Positions 22,119 through 31,866 of a DNA stretch of 64,000 nt are shown in pieces (positions within the stretch are counted from its first letter, which is position 1; every line of letters starts with the position of its first letter). The stretch is from Chalara sp. BL73 (Eukaryota; Ascomycota; Leotiomycetes; Helotiales), in assembly GCA_918026815.1 (NCBI GenBank), contig CAKJVC010000123.1, forward strand, positions 62,001 through 126,000, read 5' to 3'. A model generated the notes under the pieces. It searched no databases, was not told the origin of the DNA, and was given only the letters and a program-made list of their open reading frames with translations. Both the position numbers and the translations under genes were made by a program.

Positions 22119-23292
22119 GTGTCTTGTATTTTTGTCGAAGCTAATTTGTCAATACCAATAGCGAATGAAAACAGTGGCAATATTTTGGATAGCGAGACTG
22201 GACATGTGAACCCAGAACAAGAGTGGAACGATCCGACCCTGGCGCCTCCATTCTCGGACTACATCTCCTTCACAAAGCACACGCAAGACGAGCAAGTACG
22301 CACAACTTTGGCAGACCATGATATTCCTCCATCTGTGTCAAGCTTGCGATATCCTGATCTCGACCAATGGCTCTCATTTGATGACCCTTTCTTTAGCGGC
22401 CTAGGCTTAGATTGGGACCTTTCTCTAGCTGCGCCCGCACCAGATATCCACGAACAATTTCTTCTCACAAACGACTGCAGAGAGCTTGAACGCGACCCAG
22501 CATCAGTTAGACAACAGCCCACAACTTCGGAGGAGCGGGCTTCCGAATCCTCTTCCCATACGCTCGGATGCGGCTCTCCTACACCCGCAGCCAGCTCATC
22601 ACATAGCGATGAACAAACAATTGCCCATGAAGATGTACCTCTGAGATCTTGGGTGCGTCTTGTCGGTGAACAAACGGAAATCCAAGAAGATGAGCCCTCA
22701 AAATCTATAGCCCATCATAGCCTGGTGCCTGTTGCTAGACGCAATGCTCTTCCGAACGACTACGCTGTTTTTACCTCCAAGCCGTCCAGAAAACAAAACT
22801 ACGGCGACGGCGAAGTTGGTCACTATCATGCCCCTGCCAAACAAAGGCGGACGCGTTCGGGTGTAGTTTGCATCCGGTGCAAGGTGTACCGAGAAAAGGT
22901 CTGCATTCTTACCTCAAGAGAAAGGCTTTAGCTCATCACCAATCTAGTGTTCCGGTACTTCCCCATGTGACAGATGCGTGTCACTAAAGTTATGGTCTTC
23001 TGTTTGCATCAGAGCGAAGTTTTCTGACCAGGCAACCTTCAACAAAGGTCAGAATAGAGCTTGTTCCTATCCCATTGGTCATATTTTGCTAAGTTATATA
23101 GGACTTTATCGTGCTCGCACACTCATTCTCATCAAGAACGTGAAGCAATGGCACCCAGTGAAATACCGTCCTCTTGTTGAGATTGAAGTTGGAGTCGGTC
23201 TTTCAGCATCACCAGTCCTGAAAGTCAATTCTTTCGACGCTATCAATCCTCAGTTGCTGTATTTGGGAAAGCTAGGCCTCAAGGTTTCGTAA
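22119..23292 (+). CDS. Zn(II)2Cys6 transcription factor, start unresolved
   Basis: Exon 22119-22898, a 49-bp intron, then 22948-23292 give about 374 residues. Splicing assembles a full cluster with spacing C-x2-C-x6-C-x5-C-x2-C-x8-C (CIRCKVYREK joined to CSGTSPCDRC, last Cys in SSVC), near residues 252-280. Basic residues precede it (KQRRTRSG). The finger therefore lies behind a long acidic N-terminal region (SFDDPFFSGLGLDWD), a layout found in a subset of fungal C6 proteins. There is no ATG anywhere in the N-terminal frame: the frame opens with GTG. Either a short 5' exon precedes the CCTAG at 22114 or the start has been lost. A second, 54-bp intron at about 23047-23100 would also keep frame. 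Downstream of the finger only about 90 residues remain, shorter than usual. Likely regulator of the divergent P450, possibly decaying. Confidence 0.65.
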
Positions 23293-23528
23293 AATACAAG
23301 TATTGAAGTTCAATTGGAGAATGATTAACTTATCCCCAATAATCAACCGTATGAAGTGACTTAAGCATCCAAATAACGCTATTACTGCACTCATGGATCA
23401 GAAACCAATGCAGGCTTTAACATCCATATAGGCACTCTCATGCAAAGACAGAAACCCTTCATTGACGTCAGAAAGACTTCGGCTTGATTTTCCAAGGTGT
23501 ACTAATGGATACTACGGTGGAGACTTAC

Positions 23529-25342
23529 AGATCCAATCCACCACGGCAATCCTAGTCCCCATCCACCGAAAGCTATCCCCCCCAACCTAAGCGCCAGTCA
23601 TTATTGGTATGCCAAGAAGCAAGGCTAAGGTCTCGACGAAGGCGACAGCTGCGTATGTGCGAGCCATGTGTGACTCTCCTAGAATGTCGACAGTGGTATT
23701 GCCGATGATAGATAGCGTAAAAAGATTTACACCATACCCAAAAGATAGAATTGCAAGTGCTAGCAAGGTCAGAATGTGTTGTTTCCCCGGAACACTTGAC
23801 TACTTATAGATTCCAAGTATCCATAGCTCAGTACAGAAGGACACAAGGACAAGACCTAAAATGAGCAACATATTACTAATCTTAAGACCGGTCAGGTTGG
23901 CCGATGTGGCAGAAAGGTTCTTGCGAAGTGTGAGGTAAGAGAGTATGCCCAGGATGATAGCGATGAAGAGCACAAAATTGACAAGGGCTTTGAGTGACAA
24001 GACATAGCCAGCCTAGGAAGAACAAAGACAGCGACAAGGGCATGAAAGTAGGTAAAACGGAGGAAAAGAGGGCCATACAGTCGCAAAATTGGTGTTGTAG
24101 CGTTTCAAAATGTACAAAACAAGAATATTAATTGTGGCTCTTCGCAAGGTATTGAAAAAAAAAATATTGCTAGACAACAACCATAGTTCAGATTAGAAGC
24201 GAACAAAGTTTTGAAGTCTTTGAGTTGTCGGCAAAACTGTTTGAATGCTCCTTGCACGATTGATTCTTGAGGTAGATCCGCATTGCCGTTTTTCAAGGGC
24301 TGGGATATTGGTACTGATTCGTCCTCTTCAGCATGGAGTAATGGCTCGCTCTCTGCCGCAGACTGTGCCGGGGGACCAATGTCAGAAAAGTGTCTAGTCT
24401 CAGGAATTATGGCAATGTTGGGATAGATCAAGGCCAAACAGCCTATTCCGAGCCAGAGCGGTAGCCACAGACTGTGCTTCATCGCGGTGGAGCTCAGTGC
24501 TGGGCCGAGGAATTGAATGATCTGAGACGTTGACTGTGTGTAGGCAAATATTTTTGTGCTTGAAGCAGTCAGTTTCTCCTACTGTGAGTAAGAAAGTGCG
24601 AAAAAGTACCGCTGAGACTCTCCATCGGCAACATCGGCGCAGATCGCATTGAGATTGGCTCCGAGAACACCTACACAGCCAGCGAATAGGAAAAAGAATG
24701 GCCCGGCAATCACAGCGTCTAAAGGGAATACTTTGTAGAAGTATGCTAGCTATGGTGTAAGTGTGGTACCAAGCTGGGACGATTCGTTCTCTTACCAACT
24801 GAGATGTACCATGAAATCGCCAGAATAGCCACCGTGGTGTTGATGATTAGAACAAATTTACGCCCAATTATGTCTAAAATATAGCCCAAGGGAATACTGG
24901 AGAAGAGTTCTATTTGTCAATATTTGCTCCTAGACTTAGATTTAAAGTTCGTACCGCAAACTAGTTCGAGCGTTGATATCAAACCAATTATGAACGCTAG
25001 CTGCTCTTGAATATCGTTCTCTTTACAAAGTTCCTCAGGAACATCGCCACCCGGTCCAATGACCGAGGGATCGTGCTTCGAGTAGTACTGTAGGCAAATA
25101 TTGAGTTCTAAGAGTCGATTAAGCGGTATGTTGTTAAGTCGGTGCCCAAGTGTTGCCAGTAAAGTAATAATGCCAGCTACCCATGGCACAAGACGAAAAC
25201 GTAGCGAACCTATTCTTTTACCCTGACTGAGATCGTCAGACTGCATTGCGTTTGTTTCAGGTACAACTATGGGTTTTTGATGTGGTGGGAAGTTTATGAC
25301 AAAAAACGTCGAGCGAAACCAAAGATAGCGCCGATTGAACAT
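23529..25342 (-). pseudogene. MFS transporter pseudogene
   Basis: Reading down from the ATG at 25342, exons of a major facilitator protein can be followed: VPWVAGIITLLATLGHRLNN, IGPGGDVPEELCKEND, SSIPLGYILDIIGRKFVLII, FYKVFPLDAVIAGPFFFLFA, KHSLWLPLWLGIGCLALIYP, GYVLSLKALVNFVLFIAIIL, ALAILSFGYGVNLFTLSIIG and GLGLPWWIGS. Typical short introns separate them. At least four lesions break it: a frameshift in a run of ten A at 24154-24163, a TAG at 23800-23802, a TAG at 23587-23589 where the frame expects Trp, and a frameshift in a run of seven C at 23577-23583. The two stops fit G-to-A or C-to-T changes. The last exon was not found. It belonged to the large fungal drug or metabolite efflux group and sits next to the P450 and C6 factor. 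Confidence 0.7.
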
Positions 25343-25647
25343 ACTCTTTGGTATTTTGAAGACTATCTTGGCGAGAGGCTTCTGAGAATAATGGTTCCTG
25401 ATTTGGAAGAATAGTAACTCCTAGAAGACACCGTTACGGCTGGCTCTTTTTGGAGGTTCAGACTCGGGAGTGAATGCGGGCATCCCCTGGTTAAACCAGG
25501 TGAAAAGCTCACGGATATTTTCGGGCGGATTCTGACGGGGCGGATGCAAATTTCTTAGTAGTAGTATTCGAGTTACTCACTAAATGTGGAGCATATTTTT
25601 TCCTCGGAAAATACAAATATGTTTTGCGGTTGAGACCTAGGAAATTC
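25343..25647. other. Intergenic, 5' flank of MFS relic
   Basis: No coding region recognised. The text just before copy 2 of the repeat (GAGACCTAGGAAATTC) faintly resembles the stop-codon region of the 16.6-kb hydrolase, which may mean the duplication began inside that gene's last codons. Confidence 0.3.
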
Positions 25648-25887
25648 GAGCTGCTTGGTGTATTTATTGTGTGTGGCATCTCCACTCTGCCGGATCTCCC
25701 AATTTCGTCGATAGTGGGCACAGTTCAGACTTGATGCCTCGGAATATCTATGGGAGAAAGAGACGTAGGGTTATGTAAAAGTATGGGATCGCAAATTCCT
25801 CCTTAAACTGCTCAATGAAAAGAAGTATCAGACACATGAAGACTTCAATGTGGAAGAAGGGCAAAAAAGACAACGACTGGGTAACTG
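25648..25887 (+). repeat. Dispersed repeat, copy 2
   Basis: Same-orientation partner of 17763-18006, about 80 percent identical by eye, with a short deletion relative to copy 1 near the middle. No gene precedes it in the same way as copy 1. On the minus strand at 26082-25915 the adjoining DNA reads ALGDKAAKTLTDTLTC, a short protein-like stretch I cannot assign. Confidence 0.75.
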
Positions 25888-26266
25888 TTATTGAGATGGC
25901 TATATTCTGTTGAAATGCTCGGTTATCATTCTTGTATACGGCAAAAAGGACAGAATTGTGGCTCGCAAGTCAATGTGTCGGTGAGTGTCTTGGCAGCCTT
26001 GTCGCCCAAGGCTTTTGGTATGACAGCTACCCTTGATGGATCGGCCATGTATGCGCGCGTAGCGACCGAAACAGCAACATAAGCGCCCGCCAAATTCCCG
26101 TAACTACATCAAAGGGGATGTTGGTGTTTCGAGAAATGGTAAAGGAAATGTATAAAAAGTAAAAACATATAGGTAGCTCAATGGTTCTGTAGTCCACGCA
26201 ATTTTACTTGGTTTTCTGATAATTGATTAATGAACTGTTTGAAGAGAAAGCAAAATAATATGCAGA

Positions 26267-27082
26267 ATGGGTTGTGGCTCTTCTCGTCTATCGCGTCCGT
26301 CTCCTCTATCAACCTCACAACCTGGGACCGAGTTGAATAGAGTCAACTGGACACCACCTGGAACCGCAGTAGTCATCAATCCACGAGACCGTCCGCACTC
26401 TACAGAACGTGTCCCAATCCCACAATACGACAAACATGGCCGAGAGATTCGACAACCACAGCGCCAGCTCAACCGAGATATGATGCTTAGCGCACTGACT
26501 TCTGCTGCTGAATACATACGACAAAAAGGCGGCAATCTCACAATCATAACACTTGGTGGAGCGCTAAATGTAATATTACTGCAGAGTCGCGTAACATCCG
26601 AAAACGTGAACTTCTTTGCTCATCCTGTCACAAAAGAAGATGCGCGACTTCTCGAGGCCGCAGCCCAGCATGTTGCAGCGCAAAATCCGGGACAAATAGG
26701 ATCAGACTGGCTTAACAATCGGGTCACGAACCTGATTCCCAGAGAGTTAAGGCCTACGCTTGCACAGAGGGCACTGCAACAAAACACCGTCGTGTTCCAA
26801 CAACCGGGCCTCACAGTATTGGCGGCACCTTGGAGCTATTCAATTACGGCAAAGATAGATCGAATATTCCTCAGTCGAAGATCTGGACCCGATGCATATG
26901 ACGAAAAAGATGTAGCGCATTATCTTCGTGCTTACATTCAGACACATGGTAATCGACCTGTCCCAGTGCGTATCATCCAACAATGGGCCATGGAGTATGG
27001 AATAGATGCTCCTGTCGACATCGTCCGTCAAATTAACGCCCAATACCGGCAACTATTTGGTACTGACGGAGTCACCATATGA
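26267..27082 (+). CDS. Lipid-anchored nucleotidyltransferase-like protein
   Basis: Single exon, 271 residues, ATG at 26267. The N-terminus MGCGSS is a textbook candidate for N-myristoylation at Gly2 with palmitoylation at Cys3, so plasma-membrane or endomembrane attachment is likely. Residues 72-105 read LGGALNVILLQSR followed by TSENVNFF. This has the spacing of the nucleotidyltransferase-fold motif (Gly-Gly, then hDhDh), but both catalytic Asp positions are Asn. If the fold is right this is an inactive or repurposed enzyme. The C-terminal part (DEKDVAHYLRAYIQ, RIIQQWAMEYG) is helical, as in substrate domains of that fold. No defined function. It converges with the 27.3-kb gene, with 178 bp between stops, and that gene is also of unknown family. 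Confidence 0.7.
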   Translation: MGCGSSRLSRPSPLSTSQPGTELNRVNWTPPGTAVVINPRDRPHSTERVPIPQYDKHGREIRQPQRQLNRDMMLSALTSAAEYIRQKGGNLTIITLGGALNVILLQSRVTSENVNFFAHPVTKEDARLLEAAAQHVAAQNPGQIGSDWLNNRVTNLIPRELRPTLAQRALQQNTVVFQQPGLTVLAAPWSYSITAKIDRIFLSRRSGPDAYDEKDVAHYLRAYIQTHGNRPVPVRIIQQWAMEYGIDAPVDIVRQINAQYRQLFGTDGVTI

Positions 27083-27260
27083 AGAGTTTGTTAAGCATCT
27101 TCAACTCCAATTCGTTTGCAATCCGGAATGCCGTGAAAGATAACCTATCCAACTTGTTCTTTCTACTATCTTTTCTTCTTTCTTTCGGACAAAGCCACGA
27201 CGCTTTTAGGGGCATCTTCTTTGTGTCGCATTAATGTATTTATACCGTCGGAATTTCGTG

Positions 27261-27944
27261 TCAAATAAAATGAATATGAGGATGCGGAAGTAAAATATTC
27301 TTTTCCTTGAATCCTGGGGAAGCTCGCTCGTCGTCAAACGTGGTAAGTACCTCGTTGTGTCTAGGGATAATGAGCATTTCGGGCAGTGCAGCAACTTCTA
27401 GTGCCCACAAAGGAAGTTCTTCAAATACCTCCTCTCTGCTATAAAGCTCGTCCCATTCCTCGTCTGCGATCACAGACGGGGCGTCCCGTGGCAGGCCCCT
27501 CCCAATATTCCTGTTAAACGCTTCGACTAGCAGGTGAGGAATACCCGCTAGAAAGGCATATCGTTCTGCGTCATCATCTCCCGGGTCTGGAATATCCTTC
27601 ACTGCCCATTGGTGTCGATTCCAAAAGTATTCTATCTCATTGCGCAGATTAAATCGATTGTTCAGCATAAGCTCTTCGTAAAGTCTGTATAACGCGTACA
27701 GCGAATTATCATCTTCGCCTTCAGGCCATCGCTGCCGTCGCTGGTTAATAAGTCCTTGATAATTATCGGCCTGTTCAAGCATTTCCCGAGGAGAGAGAGG
27801 CGGCCAGACTGGAAACAGCGTTTGGGGAGGAGGCCGCGTTGCCTTTGATCCTGTGTCTGTATTTGAAGATGTTTGCTTCGTGTTTGGAGGCTCCCTCTTG
27901 ATTATTGACCAAAAGCCTCTGCGTAATCGGCCAAACAATTTCAT
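27261..27944 (-). CDS. Uncharacterised protein, 227 residues
   Basis: Single exon; the ATG at 27944 (MKLFGRLRRGFW) is the first in the frame, although the frame is open further upstream. A basic, amphipathic N-terminus is followed by a Pro-rich stretch (RPPPQTLFPVWPPLSPRE). The rest is helical and acidic (RYAFLAGIPHLLVEAFNRNI, DEEWDELYSREEVFEELPLW), with many Trp and Tyr. No domain recognised. The basic, hydrophobic start could associate with membranes. It is tail-to-tail with the MGCGSS protein. I am fairly sure it is a gene from its composition, and unsure of everything else. Confidence 0.6.
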   Translation of the reverse strand: MKLFGRLRRGFWSIIKREPPNTKQTSSNTDTGSKATRPPPQTLFPVWPPLSPREMLEQADNYQGLINQRRQRWPEGEDDNSLYALYRLYEELMLNNRFNLRNEIEYFWNRHQWAVKDIPDPGDDDAERYAFLAGIPHLLVEAFNRNIGRGLPRDAPSVIADEEWDELYSREEVFEELPLWALEVAALPEMLIIPRHNEVLTTFDDERASPGFKEKNILLPHPHIHFI

Positions 27945-28941
27945 CGTAAGTGCGGTAATACGGTTTGAATCATGTTCATTATTAACTTTCGATTTCGTTG
28001 TTGGACTCACATTTAAGGCATCTAACCTTCCCCCCCCCCACCCACACCCGTCACTGTCTGTAGCTGCCCCAGGTCGTCTATCTACCCGAGAGCCTAGTGA
28101 ACACCACAAATCTTCAACATGTTAAAATAAATTCTTATATTAACTAGATATTCACTTGAGAAAATATGTAGACTTGTTTCCGGTCGACTACATAATGATA
28201 AGTCATAGCATAAATGTGCTGGCAACACAATCAAACTGATGGTCTTGCTGAGAGTTGCTTACCTACGAATTATAAAATTTTCAGCAAGTATTTGTTGAGA
28301 AATCCAAGGCACAAGTAAGACAGTTTATGTCCATCTCAGTGGTTTTTCGACCTGTTAGCTTATTAATGGATCTGGTTGATTTCGCTTAAAAAGGGGTTGC
28401 AATGTGAAAACGAAAGGTGAATCACAAAATACAAAGTAATCCAGAAAATAATCCGCAGTTGATAGTATTATATAAAGACAAACTTAATTTAAAATAGATA
28501 GTAGGGCAGCTATTGTTATAAGGTTAGTTAGGTAGCTGCCTTGATTTTCAACTTTAACATTATCCATATTTCTCCATTTCTTCGATACAAAGAATGTTGT
28601 GAAGCAGAATTCAGGCGTGATGGTGAATTCTACTATGGGTTAACAATAAAACGCGAGGTCAATATTAAAGAAAGATTTATTCACTTACTTAGAATGTGGG
28701 TATTTAACAGATATTGCCATCCTGTGTCATAAATCCTTCAACAATAACACGGACTAATTGATTCAGCACGCGTAGAGACTTCTATAAAATCTTTCTGGCT
28801 CACTTATCTGCGACGCTAGATCACTTTATTCTCTCACACCGACTAGATCTCTACCTCGGACCAATCAAAAAAATATCACAAAAATTAAATCACATGCCAT
28901 CTACGATACTGCAGTCTGCACTCGGGACTACTTCCAACACC
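27945..28941. other. Intergenic, AT-rich; LPMO promoter at right
   Basis: Starts with a C-rich run (around 28029-28050), then becomes AT-rich from 28130 to about 28760. A short frame at 28541-28732 lacks protein character. TATA-like and CT-rich sequence precedes the ATG at 28942. An in-frame ATG at 28894 would add 16 residues in front of the signal peptide and is less likely to be the start. Confidence 0.35.
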
Positions 28942-29913
28942 ATGGCTCGGGCTTGCGTACTCTTGATCGCCCTGGCAATTTGCCAAGCCCGCGCACACGT
29001 CATCCTCGAAACACCAACACCTTTCCTACTCGCAGCAGACGGTCACTACAACCCGATCCTGCCAGATGGATCTGATTTTCCATGTAAAGTCCCGCCGGGA
29101 GGGAAGCTCGTCGCAGCCGGTCCACCAACTGTAATGCCTATCGGCTCCGAACAGACCCTTGCCTTCTCCGGACAGGCGGTACATGGCGGAGGGTCTTGTC
29201 AAATCGCTCTCACGAAAGACCTACAACCTACGAAAGAGTCAACTTGGATGGTGATTCATAGTATTGAAGGTGGCTGTCCAGCACGGAATCAGAAGGGAAA
29301 TCTTGACGGAAGACGAAATGACGATCTGTATAAATATAAGATCCCAGATGAGGGGATAAAACCGGGTTATTACGTTCTGTCTTGGACATGGCAGTCTCGC
29401 ATCGGTGGCCTGCCAGAATTCTACCAGAACTGTGCACCGATACAGGTTACGAAATCAAAGAAGTGTAAAGGTCAGGCAAATACCTATCATAGGGGTGCGA
29501 CACATAGGCGTCTCAAATTCCCTGAACTTTTCATGGCGAACATGGGAAACTTAACTGGAGGCTGTACGACGGAGGAGGCGCAGAACTTGCAGATGGCCAT
29601 CGCGTATCCAGATCCGGGTGCGTTCTTGTATCATCCAGAGGGCACTGCGAGCTTGTTCAAGCAGGCTTGTGACGGGAATCGTCGCGCAAAAGCTGGTAGT
29701 TTAGCCACCGGCCAACCTACAGCTATATCCGATCCCATGCACGAACAAGCTCTACCAACAAACAATGCCGCACCTGAACATACCCCCCAACCACAGGCCG
29801 CTGATGGGCCAGTTGCTACCACAACTATCACGAGTAGTGTAACTGTGACCCGTTTTATATCCTTAGAAGGGTCAACGCGTACAGCGGCTGTTATGGAGTT
29901 CTCAATCTCGTAG
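28942..29913 (+). CDS. AA11-like lytic polysaccharide monooxygenase
   Basis: Single exon, 323 residues. An 18-residue signal peptide (MARACVLLIALAICQARA) ends exactly before His19, which would be the mature N-terminal histidine of the copper brace. The second brace histidine is in SGQAVHGGGSCQ, and the axial Tyr region is PEFYQNCAPIQV. Other family landmarks are GSDFPCK, SIEGGCPARN and GYYVLSWTWQSRIG. LPMOs of this type oxidatively cleave chitin or related polysaccharides outside the cell; activity here is inferred only. Ahead of the Thr/Ser-rich C-terminus there is an extra Cys-bearing segment (GGCTTEEAQNLQMAIAYPDP). The very end (STRTAAVMEFSIS) is not an obvious GPI signal. Intact. Confidence 0.78.
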   Translation: MARACVLLIALAICQARAHVILETPTPFLLAADGHYNPILPDGSDFPCKVPPGGKLVAAGPPTVMPIGSEQTLAFSGQAVHGGGSCQIALTKDLQPTKESTWMVIHSIEGGCPARNQKGNLDGRRNDDLYKYKIPDEGIKPGYYVLSWTWQSRIGGLPEFYQNCAPIQVTKSKKCKGQANTYHRGATHRRLKFPELFMANMGNLTGGCTTEEAQNLQMAIAYPDPGAFLYHPEGTASLFKQACDGNRRAKAGSLATGQPTAISDPMHEQALPTNNAAPEHTPQPQAADGPVATTTITSSVTVTRFISLEGSTRTAAVMEFSIS

Positions 29914-30361
29914 CTGGGCAATCTGCCAAGGCTACTGCTATCGCAGGGTGATCCCTAGGCTCGCTGGTGTCGGTAAAGTGGTATCAAGCTATCGGGTCTT
30001 AAGATGCAAACTCTTAGTCATTGTTGTTGCTTGATTCTTAGCTATGAGCTGGGTTACTATCTAGGTGTACTAACTTCGCCAACACTGGTGAAGCTATTAT
30101 AACCTCGATCTACGGGCTTCGTTGAAGAATATCTTGTAGTAAATGCAAGCAACTGAGAATATCCGCACGTTACATGCAGAAAGCAAACTAATATGATGCG
30201 AAATTGCTGCGAATGCCAATCTATCTAATAAGACAGCACGGTCAACTATTGTTACCACACAGCCTCACTACCAAGAATAATGCAAAGCCATATAATACAG
30301 AAACATTGTAGATGTCCATTCTAGGTTAGCTTCATCCAAGGGCAAATTTCAGCTAAAAATA
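29914..30361. other. Intergenic, nothing recognised
   Basis: No coding region, repeat or RNA gene recognised between the LPMO stop and the next relic. Confidence 0.35.
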
Positions 30362-31078
30362 TTGTCTTTTCCCAAAACCCAACGATATAATATCTCAGCT
30401 CCAGACGTATCACTAGTGCTTCCTTTCAGTCCTCTCAAATGTGATTTATGTCTTCTCTTCGCAGACCCTTCTAGTCATTGGTTTTCTAGCCCCCTTTTAT
30501 GCCCAAATTCAACCACGTCAACACAGCCTTCTGGGAATGTTGGATGGCAAGCTGGCCTACATCGAAGGAGCACTAGGGAGTTGGTGTGGAGCTGTATTGG
30601 AACGACAGCTTGTACCTGGTCCCTTTTACATCTGAACGTCCCGGCCGATGGTGAAAAGGCTTGGACTAAATGGCTTTGTAAGGCGAAATAGGTGTGTATC
30701 ACGATATTGCTCCCAGAATTCATCTTTACAAAGGCTATTTGTGAACTTAAGGATGCGGTCGATGATCCGTCCTTGGCAAAGGAGCATGAGCAAGGGCTGT
30801 CGTGGGATGCTGAATTCGGCTTTGTCTGTAAATTTTTGTATCGAGATTTTCATCTGTTTGATCATGAAAAGCCACTCGTGGAGGAGGACGGAATGGTTAT
30901 TCCCAAAAGGAAAGTAGAAGTTGCACAAATGCATGCAAAGGAAGAAGAAACTATCGTCATTATTGTGATGGACCCAGATATAATCCCACATAGTGTCGAA
31001 ATGCAAATGCGCAGAGAGCAAAGACACCAGCAGAGAAGGCGCAATAGTAATTTGTCAGAGCCTGATAGCCCTCCGTGA
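30362..31078 (+). pseudogene. Fragment of a fungal membrane-protein family
   Basis: Two offset frames read as one protein: an upstream hydrophobic part (LLVIGFLAPFYAQIQP, 30441-30635) and 30692-31078, which reads ITILLPEFIFTKAICELKDA and continues to a basic C-terminus (RREQRHQQRRRN). From memory, the (F/L)PE-x-x-F-(S/T)KA-(V/I)CEL core occurs in a large group of uncharacterised mould membrane proteins. The usual several hundred residues upstream are missing, so this is a truncated copy with at least one frameshift. Confidence 0.4.
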
Positions 31079-31866
31079 AGGATATTAGAGATCTGGTAGT
31101 AGGATTAGATAGGAAAGAGGGAACCACGGCATCGCAATTCTCTCGATTCAACCAACAGCGATTTTAGAGCAATCTCAGGTCCAGCGAAGATGGGTACCAA
31201 GATCAGTAGATACCCTAAACCCTTGTTCACTCATACTTTGCAAATATGGGCGGTTTTCGGGAATATGTTCCTAAAAGCGAGGCTAGATTTCTTCATATCA
31301 CAACTTCTGTCATGCTCATTTCGATGTCGGAATTATCATAACTATACCCATATACTCCCCACAGGGTCAGAAATTGAGGACAAAGTAAACCGACCTGTTA
31401 ATCGAACTACCCTGTACAGAATTATGAGTATCACGCTTCGTCAAATATGTTTCGTAGACTGCCAGCCGCATCTCAGGTTGCACATCACGTGAAAGTCATC
31501 AGGCGCAATCCTTTTTGAGCAGTCGCGACTGATTGATACTGCCTGATGTGACCACCTACTCACCAGGGTGCCATCAACCACCCATCTAGTTGAGGTATAG
31601 CTCACAAATTCAGCTGTTATCTAGGTTCAAGGCTGTTTTCCGCTCGCGAAATCGCACCGCTGGTACCTCTTATCATCAGAGGACACGCATAATTCCTTTC
31701 CAACGGACCTGCATAGGCAGTTTAACCCGAGCCAAACACTCTTACCTACTCGCTATACATTTCGCATTAAAAACTGCAATACAATCTTTACCCGTCCCAA
31801 TGATTTTTCGGTTTCGGTCAGTCGTGAAGAGTATTTTGCCACGCGGCTGCCAACTCACGGCATTCA
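31079..31866. other. Intergenic between relics
   Basis: No coherent coding text. One CACGTG near 31485. Possibly the decayed promoter of the gamma-glutamyltransferase relic. Confidence 0.3.
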
